Part shown: in pieces, positions 18,817 to 28,171 of the stretch
Layout: every line of letters begins with the position of its first letter
Numbering within the stretch: position 1 is the stretch's first letter
Origin: Streptosporangiaceae bacterium
GTDB taxonomy: Bacteria; Actinomycetota; Actinomycetes; Streptosporangiales; Streptosporangiaceae
Assembly: GCA_030037785.1 (NCBI GenBank)
Contig: JASHQA010000183.1
Span: 1 to 35,048, forward strand
Direction: 5' to 3'
Length of the DNA stretch: 35,048 bases
The notes under the pieces: generated by a model
Seen by the model: only the letters and a program-made list of their open reading frames with translations
Told to the model about the DNA's origin: nothing
Databases searched by the model: none
Program-made: the position numbers and the translations under genes

Positions 18817-19565
18817 GAATCGCGATAATCGGCGGAGCCGGCACCCTGGGCAGGCACATCACCGCGGAGCTGGCGAAGCGCGGCCACGACGCGCGGGTGC
18901 TCGGCCGCAGCAGCGCCGCGTTCCCGGTGGATCTCCGCACCGGCGCGGGCCTGGACGCGGCCCTCGCGGACTGCTCCGCGGTGGTCGACGCGAGTAACTC
19001 GCAGCGCCGGCCGCGGCAGGTGCTCGTCGACGGCTCGAGCCGGCTGCTGGCCGCCGAGCAGCGGGCTGGCGTGCGTCACCACGTGTGCATCTCGATCGTC
19101 GGGTGCGACCACGTGCCGCTCGGCTACTACCGGGTCAAGACCGAGCAGGAACGGGTCGTCACGCGGGGCCAGGTGCCCTGGACAATCGTCCGGGCCACCC
19201 AGTTCCACGAGCTCGCAGCGTCGGTGTTCGCGGCGACCGCCCGCTACCGGGTGCTGCTCGCTGGACGGCTGCCGATACAGCCGGTCGCGGCGGCCGAGGT
19301 CGCCAGCGCCGTCGCGGCAGCGGCCGAGACCGATCCGGCCGAGCGCCGGATACAGGTGGCCGGCCCGGAGGTCAGCAGCCTCGGCGACCTCGCCCGCACG
19401 TGGCGATCGGCGACCGGGCAGAGCGCGGTCCTGGTGCCGGTGCCGCTCCCCGGCCGGGTGGGTCGCGAGCTGCGCGCTGGTGGCCTCACCACCAGTCAGG
19501 CTGACGTCGTCGGGAGGGTGACGTTCGCCGACTGGCTCGCTGCGTCGCGGGCGGCGGAAGGGTAA
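18813..19565 (+). CDS. NAD(P)-binding SDR/NmrA-like protein
   Basis: MRIAIIGGAGTLGRHITAELAKRGHDARVLGRS Rossmann motif; ATGA overlap with GNAT gene. Confidence 0.85.
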   Translation: MRIAIIGGAGTLGRHITAELAKRGHDARVLGRSSAAFPVDLRTGAGLDAALADCSAVVDASNSQRRPRQVLVDGSSRLLAAEQRAGVRHHVCISIVGCDHVPLGYYRVKTEQERVVTRGQVPWTIVRATQFHELAASVFAATARYRVLLAGRLPIQPVAAAEVASAVAAAAETDPAERRIQVAGPEVSSLGDLARTWRSATGQSAVLVPVPLPGRVGRELRAGGLTTSQADVVGRVTFADWLAASRAAEG

Positions 19566-19609
19566 GCAACCAGGCGTCGCGCGGCTAATCCGAACGAATA
19601 TTTGACTGA

Positions 19610-19615
19610 TATCAT
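19610..19615 (+). promoter_or_regulatory. Candidate -10 element (TATCAT) for leaderless alkB-like mRNA
   Basis: TATCAT followed by exactly 7 nt (cgagcgc) then ATG 19623; locally AT-rich. Confidence 0.5.
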
Positions 19616-19622
19616 CGAGCGC

Positions 19623-20252
19623 ATGAGCGCGGCGCTGCAAGGATCGCTGCTCGACCTCACCGGGAGTCCCGGACCCGGTCCGCTCGGCCGGCTGGCGCGG
19701 ACCGAGCTGGCTCACGGTGCCTGGATCGACTTCCTGCCCGCCTGGATGACCGGCGCGGACGCGCTCTTCAGCCGGCTGATCGAGACGGTGCCGTGGCGCG
19801 CGGAGCGACGCTGGATGTACGAGCGGGTCGTCAACGTGCCGCGCCTGCTCTGCTTCTACGGCGCCGGCGACGACCTACCCGACCCGCTGCTGACGGACGC
19901 CAGTCAGGCGCTGAACGAGCACTACGCGGCCGAGCTCGGCGAGCGGTTCGTCACGGCCGGCCTGTGCCTGTACCGGGACGGCCGGGACAGCGTCGCCTGG
20001 CACGGCGACACGATCGGCCGCGGCGGCACCGAGGACACCATGGTTGCCATCCTGTCGCTCGGCACGCCGCGGTCGCTGCTGCTGCGCCCGGCCGGCGGCG
20101 GCGGGCCGACGCTTCGGCACGACCTGGGGCATGGCGACCTGCTGGTCATGGGTGGCAGCTGCCAGCGGACCTGGCAGCACGCAATCCCGAAGTCGGCGCG
20201 TCCGACAGGTCCGCGCATCAGCGTGCAGTTCCGCCCGGAAGGCGTCCGGTAA
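19623..20252 (+). CDS. AlkB-like 2OG-Fe(II) dioxygenase
   Basis: WHGDTIGRG (HxD) and WQHAIPKSARPTGPRISVQFR (distal His and RxxxxxR) motifs; start chosen at ATG 19623 over TTG 19602. Confidence 0.88.
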   Translation: MSAALQGSLLDLTGSPGPGPLGRLARTELAHGAWIDFLPAWMTGADALFSRLIETVPWRAERRWMYERVVNVPRLLCFYGAGDDLPDPLLTDASQALNEHYAAELGERFVTAGLCLYRDGRDSVAWHGDTIGRGGTEDTMVAILSLGTPRSLLLRPAGGGGPTLRHDLGHGDLLVMGGSCQRTWQHAIPKSARPTGPRISVQFRPEGVR

Positions 20253-20351
20253 GCGGCGGCATCGCGTGATGTGACGGACTTGGCCGGAATGCACCGCCGT
20301 CCGGCTGTCCGAGACGATTGACGGCGGTCGGGCCAGGGCAATGTATGCGAC

Positions 20352-22451
20352 ATGACCGCGGCCTCCGAACCCCCCGAGTCGCAGTCGGCGGACAGGTCAG
20401 CGCCGGATGCCGCGACCGCCCTGTCCCTGTCGCTGACGCCGGGTGACGGCGGCCGCCAGCAGCGGCAGGCAGACGACTGGCAGGATGTCCGCGCGCCGGC
20501 GACCTCGCCGTATCCGCCGATCGCCGACTACGCCTTCCTCTCCGACTGCGAGGTGACCGCCCTGCTGGCGCCCAGTGGCGCGATCGAGTGGATGTGCCTG
20601 CCCAAGATGGACTGCCCGAGCGTGTTCGGCGCGATGCTGGACCGGGACGCCGGGCGGTTCCGGCTCGGCCCCGAGAACATCTCCGAGCCGGCCGATCGCC
20701 GCTACCTGCCGGGGACGCTCGTCGTGGAGACCAGCTGGGATTGCGACGAGGGCTGGATCATCGTCCGCGACTGCCTGCTCATGGGGCCCTGGCGGCACGA
20801 GCACCCTGGCCGCAGCTCGCACACCAGGCCGCCGACCGACTACGACGCCGAGCACACACTGCTGCGGACCGTGCGCTGCGTGCAAGGCGCTGCACAGCTC
20901 GTGCTCGACTGCGAGCCGGTGTTCGACTACGGGCGAATCCGGGGCCGCTGGCGGCACACCGACCGCGGCTACTACCAGGCATCGATCACGCCGGAGGAGA
21001 GCGATCTGACCCTGACGCTGACCTCGGACATCCGGGTCGGCGTGGAGGGGCCGAGCGCCAGGGCGCGCACCCTGCTGCACGAAGGCGACACGAGGTTCGT
21101 CGCGCTGTCGTGGGGTCGGCTGGCGCCGCCGCTGGACTACGCCGAGGCATACCACCGGCAGGTGTGGACCGCGCATCACTGGCAGCACTGGCTGGCCCGG
21201 GGCGACTTTCCCGACCACCGCTGGCGCAGCCACCTGGCCCGCAGTGCGCTGACGCTCAAGGGGCTGACGTTCGCGCCGACCGGCGCGATCGCGGCCGCCG
21301 CGACGACCTCGCTGCCAGAGTCGCCGGGCGGCGAGCGTAACTGGGACTACCGGTACAGCTGGATCCGGGACGCGACGTTCGCGCTGTGGGGCCTGTTCAC
21401 GCTCGGCTTCGACTGGGAGGCCAACGACTACTTTGCCTTCCTCACCGACCTGGTGGCACGCGATGGCGGTGACCTGCAGATCGTCTACGGCATCGACGGC
21501 CGTGGCGAGCTGCCAGAGCAGACGCTCAAGCACCTGCGGGGCTACCAGGGCGCCCAGCCGGTGCGGATCGGCAACGCCGCGTATTCCCAGCAGCAGAACG
21601 ACGTGTGGGGGGTCGTCCTCGACTCGCTGTACTTGCACACCAAGTCCAGGGACCGGCTCGACGAGCGCGTGTGGCAACTGGCCAGGCGTCAGGTCGAGCA
21701 CGCACTCGAGCACTGGCGCGAGCCCGACCGTGGTATCTGGGAAGTGCGCGGCAGCCCGAAGCACTTCGCCTCGTCCAAGCTCATGTGCTGGGTGGCCGCC
21801 GATCGCGGCTCGCGGCTCGCGAGGATCAGGGACGACCCGGACGCCGCCCGCCGGTGGCAGCTCGCGGCCGACGAGATCCACGCGGACATCTGCGCCAACG
21901 CCGTCGACGACCGCGGCGTGTTCTGCCAGCACTACGAGACGACCGCGCTGGACGCGTCCCTGCTGCTGATGCCGCTGCTGCGGTTCCTGCCGCGGAGCGA
22001 CCCGCGGATCCGGGCCACCGTGCTCGCCATCGCGGAGGAGCTGACCAAGGACGGCCTGGTGCTGCGCTACCGGCCCGAGCAGACCGACGACGGCCTGTCC
22101 GAGCCGGAAGGAACGTTCACCATCTGCTCGTTCTGGCTTGTCTCGGCGCTGGCGGAAATCGGCGAGCACCACCGGGCTCGCGACCTGTGCGAGAAGGTGC
22201 TGTCGCACGCCAGCCCGCTGCTGCTGTACGCGGAGGAGATCGAGGCCAGCTCCGGCCGCCACCTTGGCAACTTCCCGCAGGCGTTCACCCACCTGGCGCT
22301 CATCAACGCCGTCATGCACGTGATCGAGCACGACGAGGAGGAGGCCCGGCTGGCGCTGGCCGGGGCGGCGGAGCGGCCTAGGACCGGCGCCAACGGCCGG
22401 ACGCGGCGTCCGCCGACCGGCAGGCTGCGGCACCCGGACTCCGACCGCTGA
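20352..22451 (+). CDS. Glycoside hydrolase family 15 (glucoamylase/trehalase-like)
   Basis: YPPIADYAFLSDCEVTALLAPSGAIEWMCLPKMDCPSVFGAMLD; GGERNWDYRYSWIRDATFALWGL; EGTFTICSFWLVSALAEIG. Confidence 0.92.
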   Translation: MTAASEPPESQSADRSAPDAATALSLSLTPGDGGRQQRQADDWQDVRAPATSPYPPIADYAFLSDCEVTALLAPSGAIEWMCLPKMDCPSVFGAMLDRDAGRFRLGPENISEPADRRYLPGTLVVETSWDCDEGWIIVRDCLLMGPWRHEHPGRSSHTRPPTDYDAEHTLLRTVRCVQGAAQLVLDCEPVFDYGRIRGRWRHTDRGYYQASITPEESDLTLTLTSDIRVGVEGPSARARTLLHEGDTRFVALSWGRLAPPLDYAEAYHRQVWTAHHWQHWLARGDFPDHRWRSHLARSALTLKGLTFAPTGAIAAAATTSLPESPGGERNWDYRYSWIRDATFALWGLFTLGFDWEANDYFAFLTDLVARDGGDLQIVYGIDGRGELPEQTLKHLRGYQGAQPVRIGNAAYSQQQNDVWGVVLDSLYLHTKSRDRLDERVWQLARRQVEHALEHWREPDRGIWEVRGSPKHFASSKLMCWVAADRGSRLARIRDDPDAARRWQLAADEIHADICANAVDDRGVFCQHYETTALDASLLLMPLLRFLPRSDPRIRATVLAIAEELTKDGLVLRYRPEQTDDGLSEPEGTFTICSFWLVSALAEIGEHHRARDLCEKVLSHASPLLLYAEEIEASSGRHLGNFPQAFTHLALINAVMHVIEHDEEEARLALAGAAERPRTGANGRTRRPPTGRLRHPDSDR

Positions 22452-22474
22452 CTCGGCTGGGCCACGCTACCTGG

Positions 22475-22957
22475 CTACCGGTCCCTGCCGATCGGCGCAA
22501 TCCGTGCCCCCGCGGCCGCGACCAGGTCGGCCGGCGCGAGCTCGATCTCCAGGCCCCGCTGGCCAGCGCTGCACAACACGGTGCGATGCCGGAGCGCGGT
22601 CTCATCGACGATAACCGGCAGCCGCCGGCGCAACCCGACTGGTGCGATTCCGCCCGTTACATAGCCTGATGCTTTTTCTGCTCGTGCCGGGTCCGCCAGT
22701 ACAGCCTTCTTCCCGCCGACCGCGGCAGCCAGCGCCTTGAGGTCGAGGCTGCCCGCGACCGGCACGACCGCCACGGTCAGCTGGCCATCCACGTCCGCGA
22801 CGAGCGTCTTGAACACGCGGTCAGCAGAGACACCCAGGGCCTCGCTCGCCTCCTGGCCGTAGGACGGGTGCCTCGGGTCGTGCGGATAGCGATGCAGGAC
22901 GTGCTCGATCCCGAGCCGGGCGAGCTGCTCGGTGGCCCGGCTGGCGCCGCGTGGCAT
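22475..22957 (-). CDS. ybaK: YbaK/EbsC-type aminoacyl-tRNA deacylase (Cys-tRNA(Pro) deacylase family)
   Basis: GVSADRVFKTLVADVDGQLTVAVVPVAGSLDLKALAAAVGGKKAVLADPARAEKASGYVTGGIAPVGLRRRLPVIVDE. Confidence 0.9.
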   Translation of the reverse strand: MPRGASRATEQLARLGIEHVLHRYPHDPRHPSYGQEASEALGVSADRVFKTLVADVDGQLTVAVVPVAGSLDLKALAAAVGGKKAVLADPARAEKASGYVTGGIAPVGLRRRLPVIVDETALRHRTVLCSAGQRGLEIELAPADLVAAAGARIAPIGRDR

Positions 22958-22964
22958 GTCCGCA

Positions 22965-22970
22965 ACACTA
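22965..22970 (-). promoter_or_regulatory. Candidate -10 element (TAGTGT) for leaderless ybaK mRNA
   Basis: On minus strand: TAGTGT, 7 nt (tgcggac), ATG. Confidence 0.5.
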
Positions 22971-22975
22971 GAGGC

Positions 22976-24034
22976 GTGACCGCCTGGGTGCTGCACGTCG
23001 ACCTCGACCAGTTCATCGCGGCCGTCGAGGTGCTGCGGCGGCCTGAACTACGCGGCAAGCCGGTCGTGGTCGGCGGCGACGGCGACCCGACCAAGCGCGG
23101 CGTGGTCGCGACTGCCTCGTACGAGGCGCGGGCGTTCGGCGTGCACTCTGGCCTGCCGCTGCGCACGGCCGCGCGGCGCTGCCCGGACTGCGTCTTCCTG
23201 CCTGCCGACCGTGCGGCGTACGAGGCCGCCTCGGACGAGGTGATGGCGGCGCTGCGCGGTCTTGGGGCGGTGACCGAGGTGATGGGCTGGGACGAGGCGT
23301 TCGTCGCGATCGACAGCGACGACCCGGAGGCCTTCGCCCGCAGCGTGCGGCGGGCCATCAAGGCGGCGACTCAGCTCGACAGCACCGTCGGCATCGGCGA
23401 GAACCGGCTGCAGGCCAAGCTCGCGACCGGCTTCGGCAAGCCGCACCCCCCCGGTCCCGGCGCACCGCCAGGGGTGTTCCGGCTGACGCACGCGACCTGG
23501 TTCGCGGTACTGGGCGGCGAGCCGGTGAGCGCGCTGTGGGGCGTCGGCGGCAAGACCGCCGCCAAGCTGGGCGAGCTGGGCATCGCGACGGTGTCCGAGC
23601 TGGCCGCCGCGGACGTCTCCGTCGTGGCCCGGCGGTTCGGCCCGACGATCGGGCCGTGGCTGGTCGCCACCGCCAGGGGCCTGGACAGCTCGGATGTCAG
23701 CGCCGATCCGTACGTGTCGCGGTCGCGCGGCCGGGAGGTGACTTTCCAGCAGGACATCGACGACTGGGACCGGGTCCGGTCAGAGGTCGCGCAGCTCGCC
23801 GGGCTCATCACCGAGGACGTCGCGGCCGAGGGCAGGCCGGCCGTGCGGGTCGTCGTGAAGGTGCGGTATCGGCCGTTCTTCACCGCCACGCACGGCGTGC
23901 CGCTCAGCTCGCCCACCGCCGACCGGGCCGAGATTGAGCGGGCGGCGCTCGCCGCGCTGGACAAGTTCCCCGACCGCCGTCCGGTCCGGCTGCTCGGCGT
24001 GCGGGCCGAGTTCGCCGCCGACCGGCGGGACTGA
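22976..24034 (+). CDS. Y-family DNA polymerase, DinB/Pol IV-like
   Basis: VLHVDLDQFIAAVE; VVATASYEARAFGVHSGLPLRTA; EVMGWDEAFVAI; GIGENRLQAKLATGFGKP; GVGGKTAAKLGELGI; PVRLLGV. GTG start at 22976. Confidence 0.93.
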   Translation: MTAWVLHVDLDQFIAAVEVLRRPELRGKPVVVGGDGDPTKRGVVATASYEARAFGVHSGLPLRTAARRCPDCVFLPADRAAYEAASDEVMAALRGLGAVTEVMGWDEAFVAIDSDDPEAFARSVRRAIKAATQLDSTVGIGENRLQAKLATGFGKPHPPGPGAPPGVFRLTHATWFAVLGGEPVSALWGVGGKTAAKLGELGIATVSELAAADVSVVARRFGPTIGPWLVATARGLDSSDVSADPYVSRSRGREVTFQQDIDDWDRVRSEVAQLAGLITEDVAAEGRPAVRVVVKVRYRPFFTATHGVPLSSPTADRAEIERAALAALDKFPDRRPVRLLGVRAEFAADRRD

Positions 24035-24049
24035 GCCCGCGCCTTGACT

Positions 24050-24082
24050 CCGCCCCGGCCGGCCGGGCATGTCACGGGGCGG
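24050..24082 (+). terminator. Stem-loop downstream of the DinB-type gene (possible terminator)
   Basis: ccgccccg (24050-24057) and cggggcgg (24075-24082), perfect 8-bp arms, 17-nt loop, 15 nt after stop; no U-tract. Confidence 0.35.
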
Positions 24083-24096
24083 GTCGCCATCTCGTC
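24070..24096 (+). promoter_or_regulatory. Candidate ECF41-type promoter
   Basis: TGTCACG (24070-24076), 16-nt spacer, CGTC (24093-24096), upstream of the epimerase-ECF41 gene pair. Confidence 0.6.
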
Positions 24097-24143
24097 TCAG
24101 CGTTTGATCGGATGGCTGCAGCGAACAGTCCGGAGGAACAGCG

Positions 24144-25103
24144 ATGCGTGTGCTGGTGGCCGGCGCGACTGGCGCGGTCGGCAGGCAGTTGGTACCCCAA
24201 CTCGTCGCGGCGGGGCACGAGGTCAGTGCGACCACCCGGAGTCAGCCGAAGGTCGAGGGCCTGCGGGCCGCCGGAGCGGAGCCTTATCTGCTCGACGGCC
24301 TGGACGACACCGCGGTCGGCGCGGTGGTCGCACGGGCGCGGCCCGACGTCATCGTGCACGAGATGACGGCGATCCCGGCCGCGATGAACCTCCGCAAGTT
24401 CGACCAGACCTTCGCCGCCACCAGCAGGCTGCGGACCACCGGGCTCGACCACCTGCTGGCCGCGGCCCGCGCTCAGGGCGTGCCGCGGCTGATCGCGCAG
24501 AGCTACGCGGGCTGGCCGAACGCCCGGTCTGGCGGACCGGTGAAGACCGAAGCGGACCAGCTCGACCCGGATCCGCCGGCCGCGATGCGCGCGACCCTGG
24601 ACGCGATCCGATACCTGGAGCAGGCGGTAACGGGCGCGCCGCTGGCGGGCCTCGCGCTCCGGTACGGCTCGCTGTACGGGCCGGGAGCGTCGGAGACGTT
24701 CGTCCGGCTGGTGCGCCGCCGGCACGTCCCCGTCATCGGCGGCGGGTCCGGCGTGTGGTCATTCCTGCACGTAACGGACGCCGCAGCCGCGACGGTCGCC
24801 GCGGTGAGCCAGGGCACGCCGGGCGTCTACAACATCGTCGACGACGAGCCAGCCGCCGTGGCGGAGTGGCTTCCGGTCCTGGCGAGCTGCGCCGGCGCGC
24901 GACCGCCCTGGCGCGTCCCCGGCTGGCTCGGCCGGCTCGCCGCGGGTGACGCGGGCCTGTCGGTGATGACCAGCGTCCGAGGCAGCTCGAATGCGAAGGC
25001 CAAGCGCGAGCTCGAGTGGACGCCGATCTGGCCAACCTGGCGGGACGGCTTCGCCCGCGGCCTCGACCGCGCTTATCCGACCGAAGTGGCGACTGGGGGC
25101 TGA
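24144..25103 (+). CDS. NAD-dependent epimerase/dehydratase (extended SDR)
   Basis: MRVLVAGATGAVGRQLVPQLVAAGHEV; LALRYGSLYGPGASETF; GVYNIVDDEP; GGAGG RBS. Confidence 0.9.
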   Translation: MRVLVAGATGAVGRQLVPQLVAAGHEVSATTRSQPKVEGLRAAGAEPYLLDGLDDTAVGAVVARARPDVIVHEMTAIPAAMNLRKFDQTFAATSRLRTTGLDHLLAAARAQGVPRLIAQSYAGWPNARSGGPVKTEADQLDPDPPAAMRATLDAIRYLEQAVTGAPLAGLALRYGSLYGPGASETFVRLVRRRHVPVIGGGSGVWSFLHVTDAAAATVAAVSQGTPGVYNIVDDEPAAVAEWLPVLASCAGARPPWRVPGWLGRLAAGDAGLSVMTSVRGSSNAKAKRELEWTPIWPTWRDGFARGLDRAYPTEVATGG

Positions 25104-25108
25104 CCGCG

Positions 25109-26083
25109 ATGAGCGAGGGTTCCGCTGGCAGTGCCGAGACCGCCGAGATCTACCAGACGCTGCGGCCGCTGCTGTTCTCGATCGCCTACCGCATGCTCGG
25201 CAGGGTGACCGAGGCCGAGGACATCGTGCAGGAGGCGTTCGTGCGCTACCAGCGCGCGGTTACCAGCCACGGCCAGCCCGAGTCGCCGAAGGCCTACCTG
25301 TCCACGGTGGTGACCAGGCTGTGCATCGACCACCTGCAGTCGGCGCGCGTCCGCCGCGAGTCGTACGTGGGTGAGTGGCTGCCCGAGCCGCTGCTCACCG
25401 GGCCGCTGCCGACGGCGAGTGGCAGCCAGGATCCGGCCGCGGCTGCCGAGCAGGCCGACTCGTTGTCGATGGCGTTCCTGCTGCTGCTCGAGCGGCTGAC
25501 GCCGCTGGAGCGGGCCGTGTTCCTGCTGCACGATGTCTTCGGTTATGACTACGACGAGACGGCTGACATCGTCGGCCGCACGAACGTCAGCTGCCGGCAG
25601 GTGGCGCACCGAGCCAGGCAGCACGTCGAAGCCGGGCGGCCGCGGTTCGACGTTGCGGTCGGCCAGCGCGAAGAGCTGGCCGCGCGGTTCTTCGGCGCAG
25701 TCGAGCACGGTGACATGGCGGCCCTGGTCAGCATGCTCGCGGCCGATGTCGAGGTGCACGGCGACGGCGCCGGCGCGGGCGTGATGTGGCGGCGGGGGAT
25801 CGTCGGCCGGGAGCAGGTCGGCAGGCTGCTGGTCGCGCTCGGCAGGCAGCTTCGCGCCGTCAACGGCTCGCTGCACCCGGCCGGTGTCAACGGCCAGCCG
25901 GGCGCGCTGGTGCGGGCAGCGGACGGCAGCCTCATCGCCGTGCTCACCGTCGACATCGTCGACGGTGCGGTGCAGACGTTCCGCAGCGTCATCAGCCCAG
26001 ATAAGCTGCGCCACCTGGGTCCGCTCGCTGATCTCAGCAAGCTGATCGACGAGCGCCGGCGGCCACGCCCGGCCGAGCAGTAG
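25109..26083 (+). CDS. ECF41-type RNA polymerase sigma factor (SigJ-like) with C-terminal SnoaL-like domain
   Basis: Region 2 LLFSIAYRMLGRVTEAEDIVQEAFVRY; linker YVGEWLPEPL; region 4 LLLLERLTPLERAVFLLHDVFGYDYDETADIVGRT; SnoaL-like domain; C-terminal SPDKLRHL resembling the ECF41 NPDKL motif. Confidence 0.92.
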   Translation: MSEGSAGSAETAEIYQTLRPLLFSIAYRMLGRVTEAEDIVQEAFVRYQRAVTSHGQPESPKAYLSTVVTRLCIDHLQSARVRRESYVGEWLPEPLLTGPLPTASGSQDPAAAAEQADSLSMAFLLLLERLTPLERAVFLLHDVFGYDYDETADIVGRTNVSCRQVAHRARQHVEAGRPRFDVAVGQREELAARFFGAVEHGDMAALVSMLAADVEVHGDGAGAGVMWRRGIVGREQVGRLLVALGRQLRAVNGSLHPAGVNGQPGALVRAADGSLIAVLTVDIVDGAVQTFRSVISPDKLRHLGPLADLSKLIDERRRPRPAEQ

Positions 26084-26214
26084 CCGAGTAACGCGCCCGC
26101 CGGGGGCTGATCACCTCGCGCCGGCAGCGCGACCTGCGCGCCAGCCGGTGCGCTACTCTGCCGCTCTGACCGCGGGCTGCTGCGAAGGCGGCCGACCGGG
26201 GCACAAGGAGAGAC

Positions 26215-27391
26215 ATGGTCGTTCCGCTGGCCGCGCGGTACGTGGCCGCGGCCGTAGGCCTGCTGCTCGTCGTCACCGCTGGTAGCAGCGTCATCGGTAC
26301 GCTCATCGTGCCGCGGTCGGTGAGCAGCTGGCTGACCAGGAAAGTCGACCAGGTCGTCAACGTCGCGTTCGTGCTGATTACGAAGCCCGTTCACAACTTC
26401 CGCAGGCGCGACCGGATCCTCGCCACGCACGCAGCCACCATCCTCATCGCCCAGATAGCCGCGTGGCTGGGGATGTTCTTCGTCGGCTTCGCGCTCATCC
26501 TGTGGCCGTTGGTGCACGGCGGCATCACTGAGGCGTTCCGGCTGGCCGGACCGGGCCTGTGGCAGATCGGCAGCGACGAAGCGCGCGGCGGCGGGCAGCA
26601 AGCCCTGCTCGACATCGCGTCCGTCATCGGCATCGTCACGATCACCCTGCAGATTGCTTACCTGCCCACGCTCTACACCGAGTTCAACCGCCGGGAGAAC
26701 GCGGTGGCGCTGCTGACGGCGCGGGCCGGCGCTCCGGCCTGGGGGCCCGAACTGCTTGCCCGCACGCACTACGCGCTGGGCTCGGGCGTCTCCACCGTGG
26801 ACACGCTGCCCGAACTGTATGCGGAGTGGGAGAGCTGGGCGGCGGAGGTCGGCGAGAGCCACACCACCTACCTGCCGCTGGTCAGATTCCGGTCCCCGAA
26901 GCCGCTGTCCTCCTGGGTCACCTCGCTGCTGGCCGTCCTCGACTCGGCCGCGCTGATACTGTCGCTCAGCCCGTCGAGAGCGCCGGTTGTGCCCGCGCGG
27001 CTGTGTCTGCGCGCTGGCTTCATCTGCTTTGGCGACATCGCGAGAGCCATGGGATTCGACCTGCCGGCCGAACCCGACCCGAACCTGGGCATCTCCGTCA
27101 GCTACCAGGAGTTCCTGGACGCCATCGCGGTGCTGCGGCTCGTCGACTTCCCGATCGAGCGCTCGCCCGAGGACGCGTGGCCGGACTTCGTCGGCTGGCG
27201 AGTCAACTACGAGCAGGCGGCGTTCGCGGTCGCGTATGCCATCGACGCGGTCCCGGCGCTGTGGTCGGGACCGCGGCGGCACAAGAAGCTGCCACACATC
27301 CGGCCGCTGCGGCCGCCTTACGGCAGGCCCGACGGAAGCGCCAAGACCGGCGCGGACAAACCGGCCGAAGGGCCCGCCGGAGACCCGCCGG

Positions 27392-27405
<14 letters not shown>
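26215..27405 (+). CDS. Multi-TM membrane protein, channel-like architecture
   Basis: TM segments YVAAAVGLLLVVTAGSSVIGTLIV, TILIAQIAAWLGMFFVGFALILWPL, LLDIASVIGIVTITLQIAYLPTLY; soluble C-terminus; RBS AAGGAGA. Confidence 0.7.

Positions 27406-28171
<766 letters not shown>

Noticed and set aside
20397-22433. 678-aa minus-strand ORF opposite GH15
   Set aside because: Fully antisense to a clearly recognisable GH15 gene; low-complexity Arg/Gly/Pro-rich translation typical of high-GC shadow frames.
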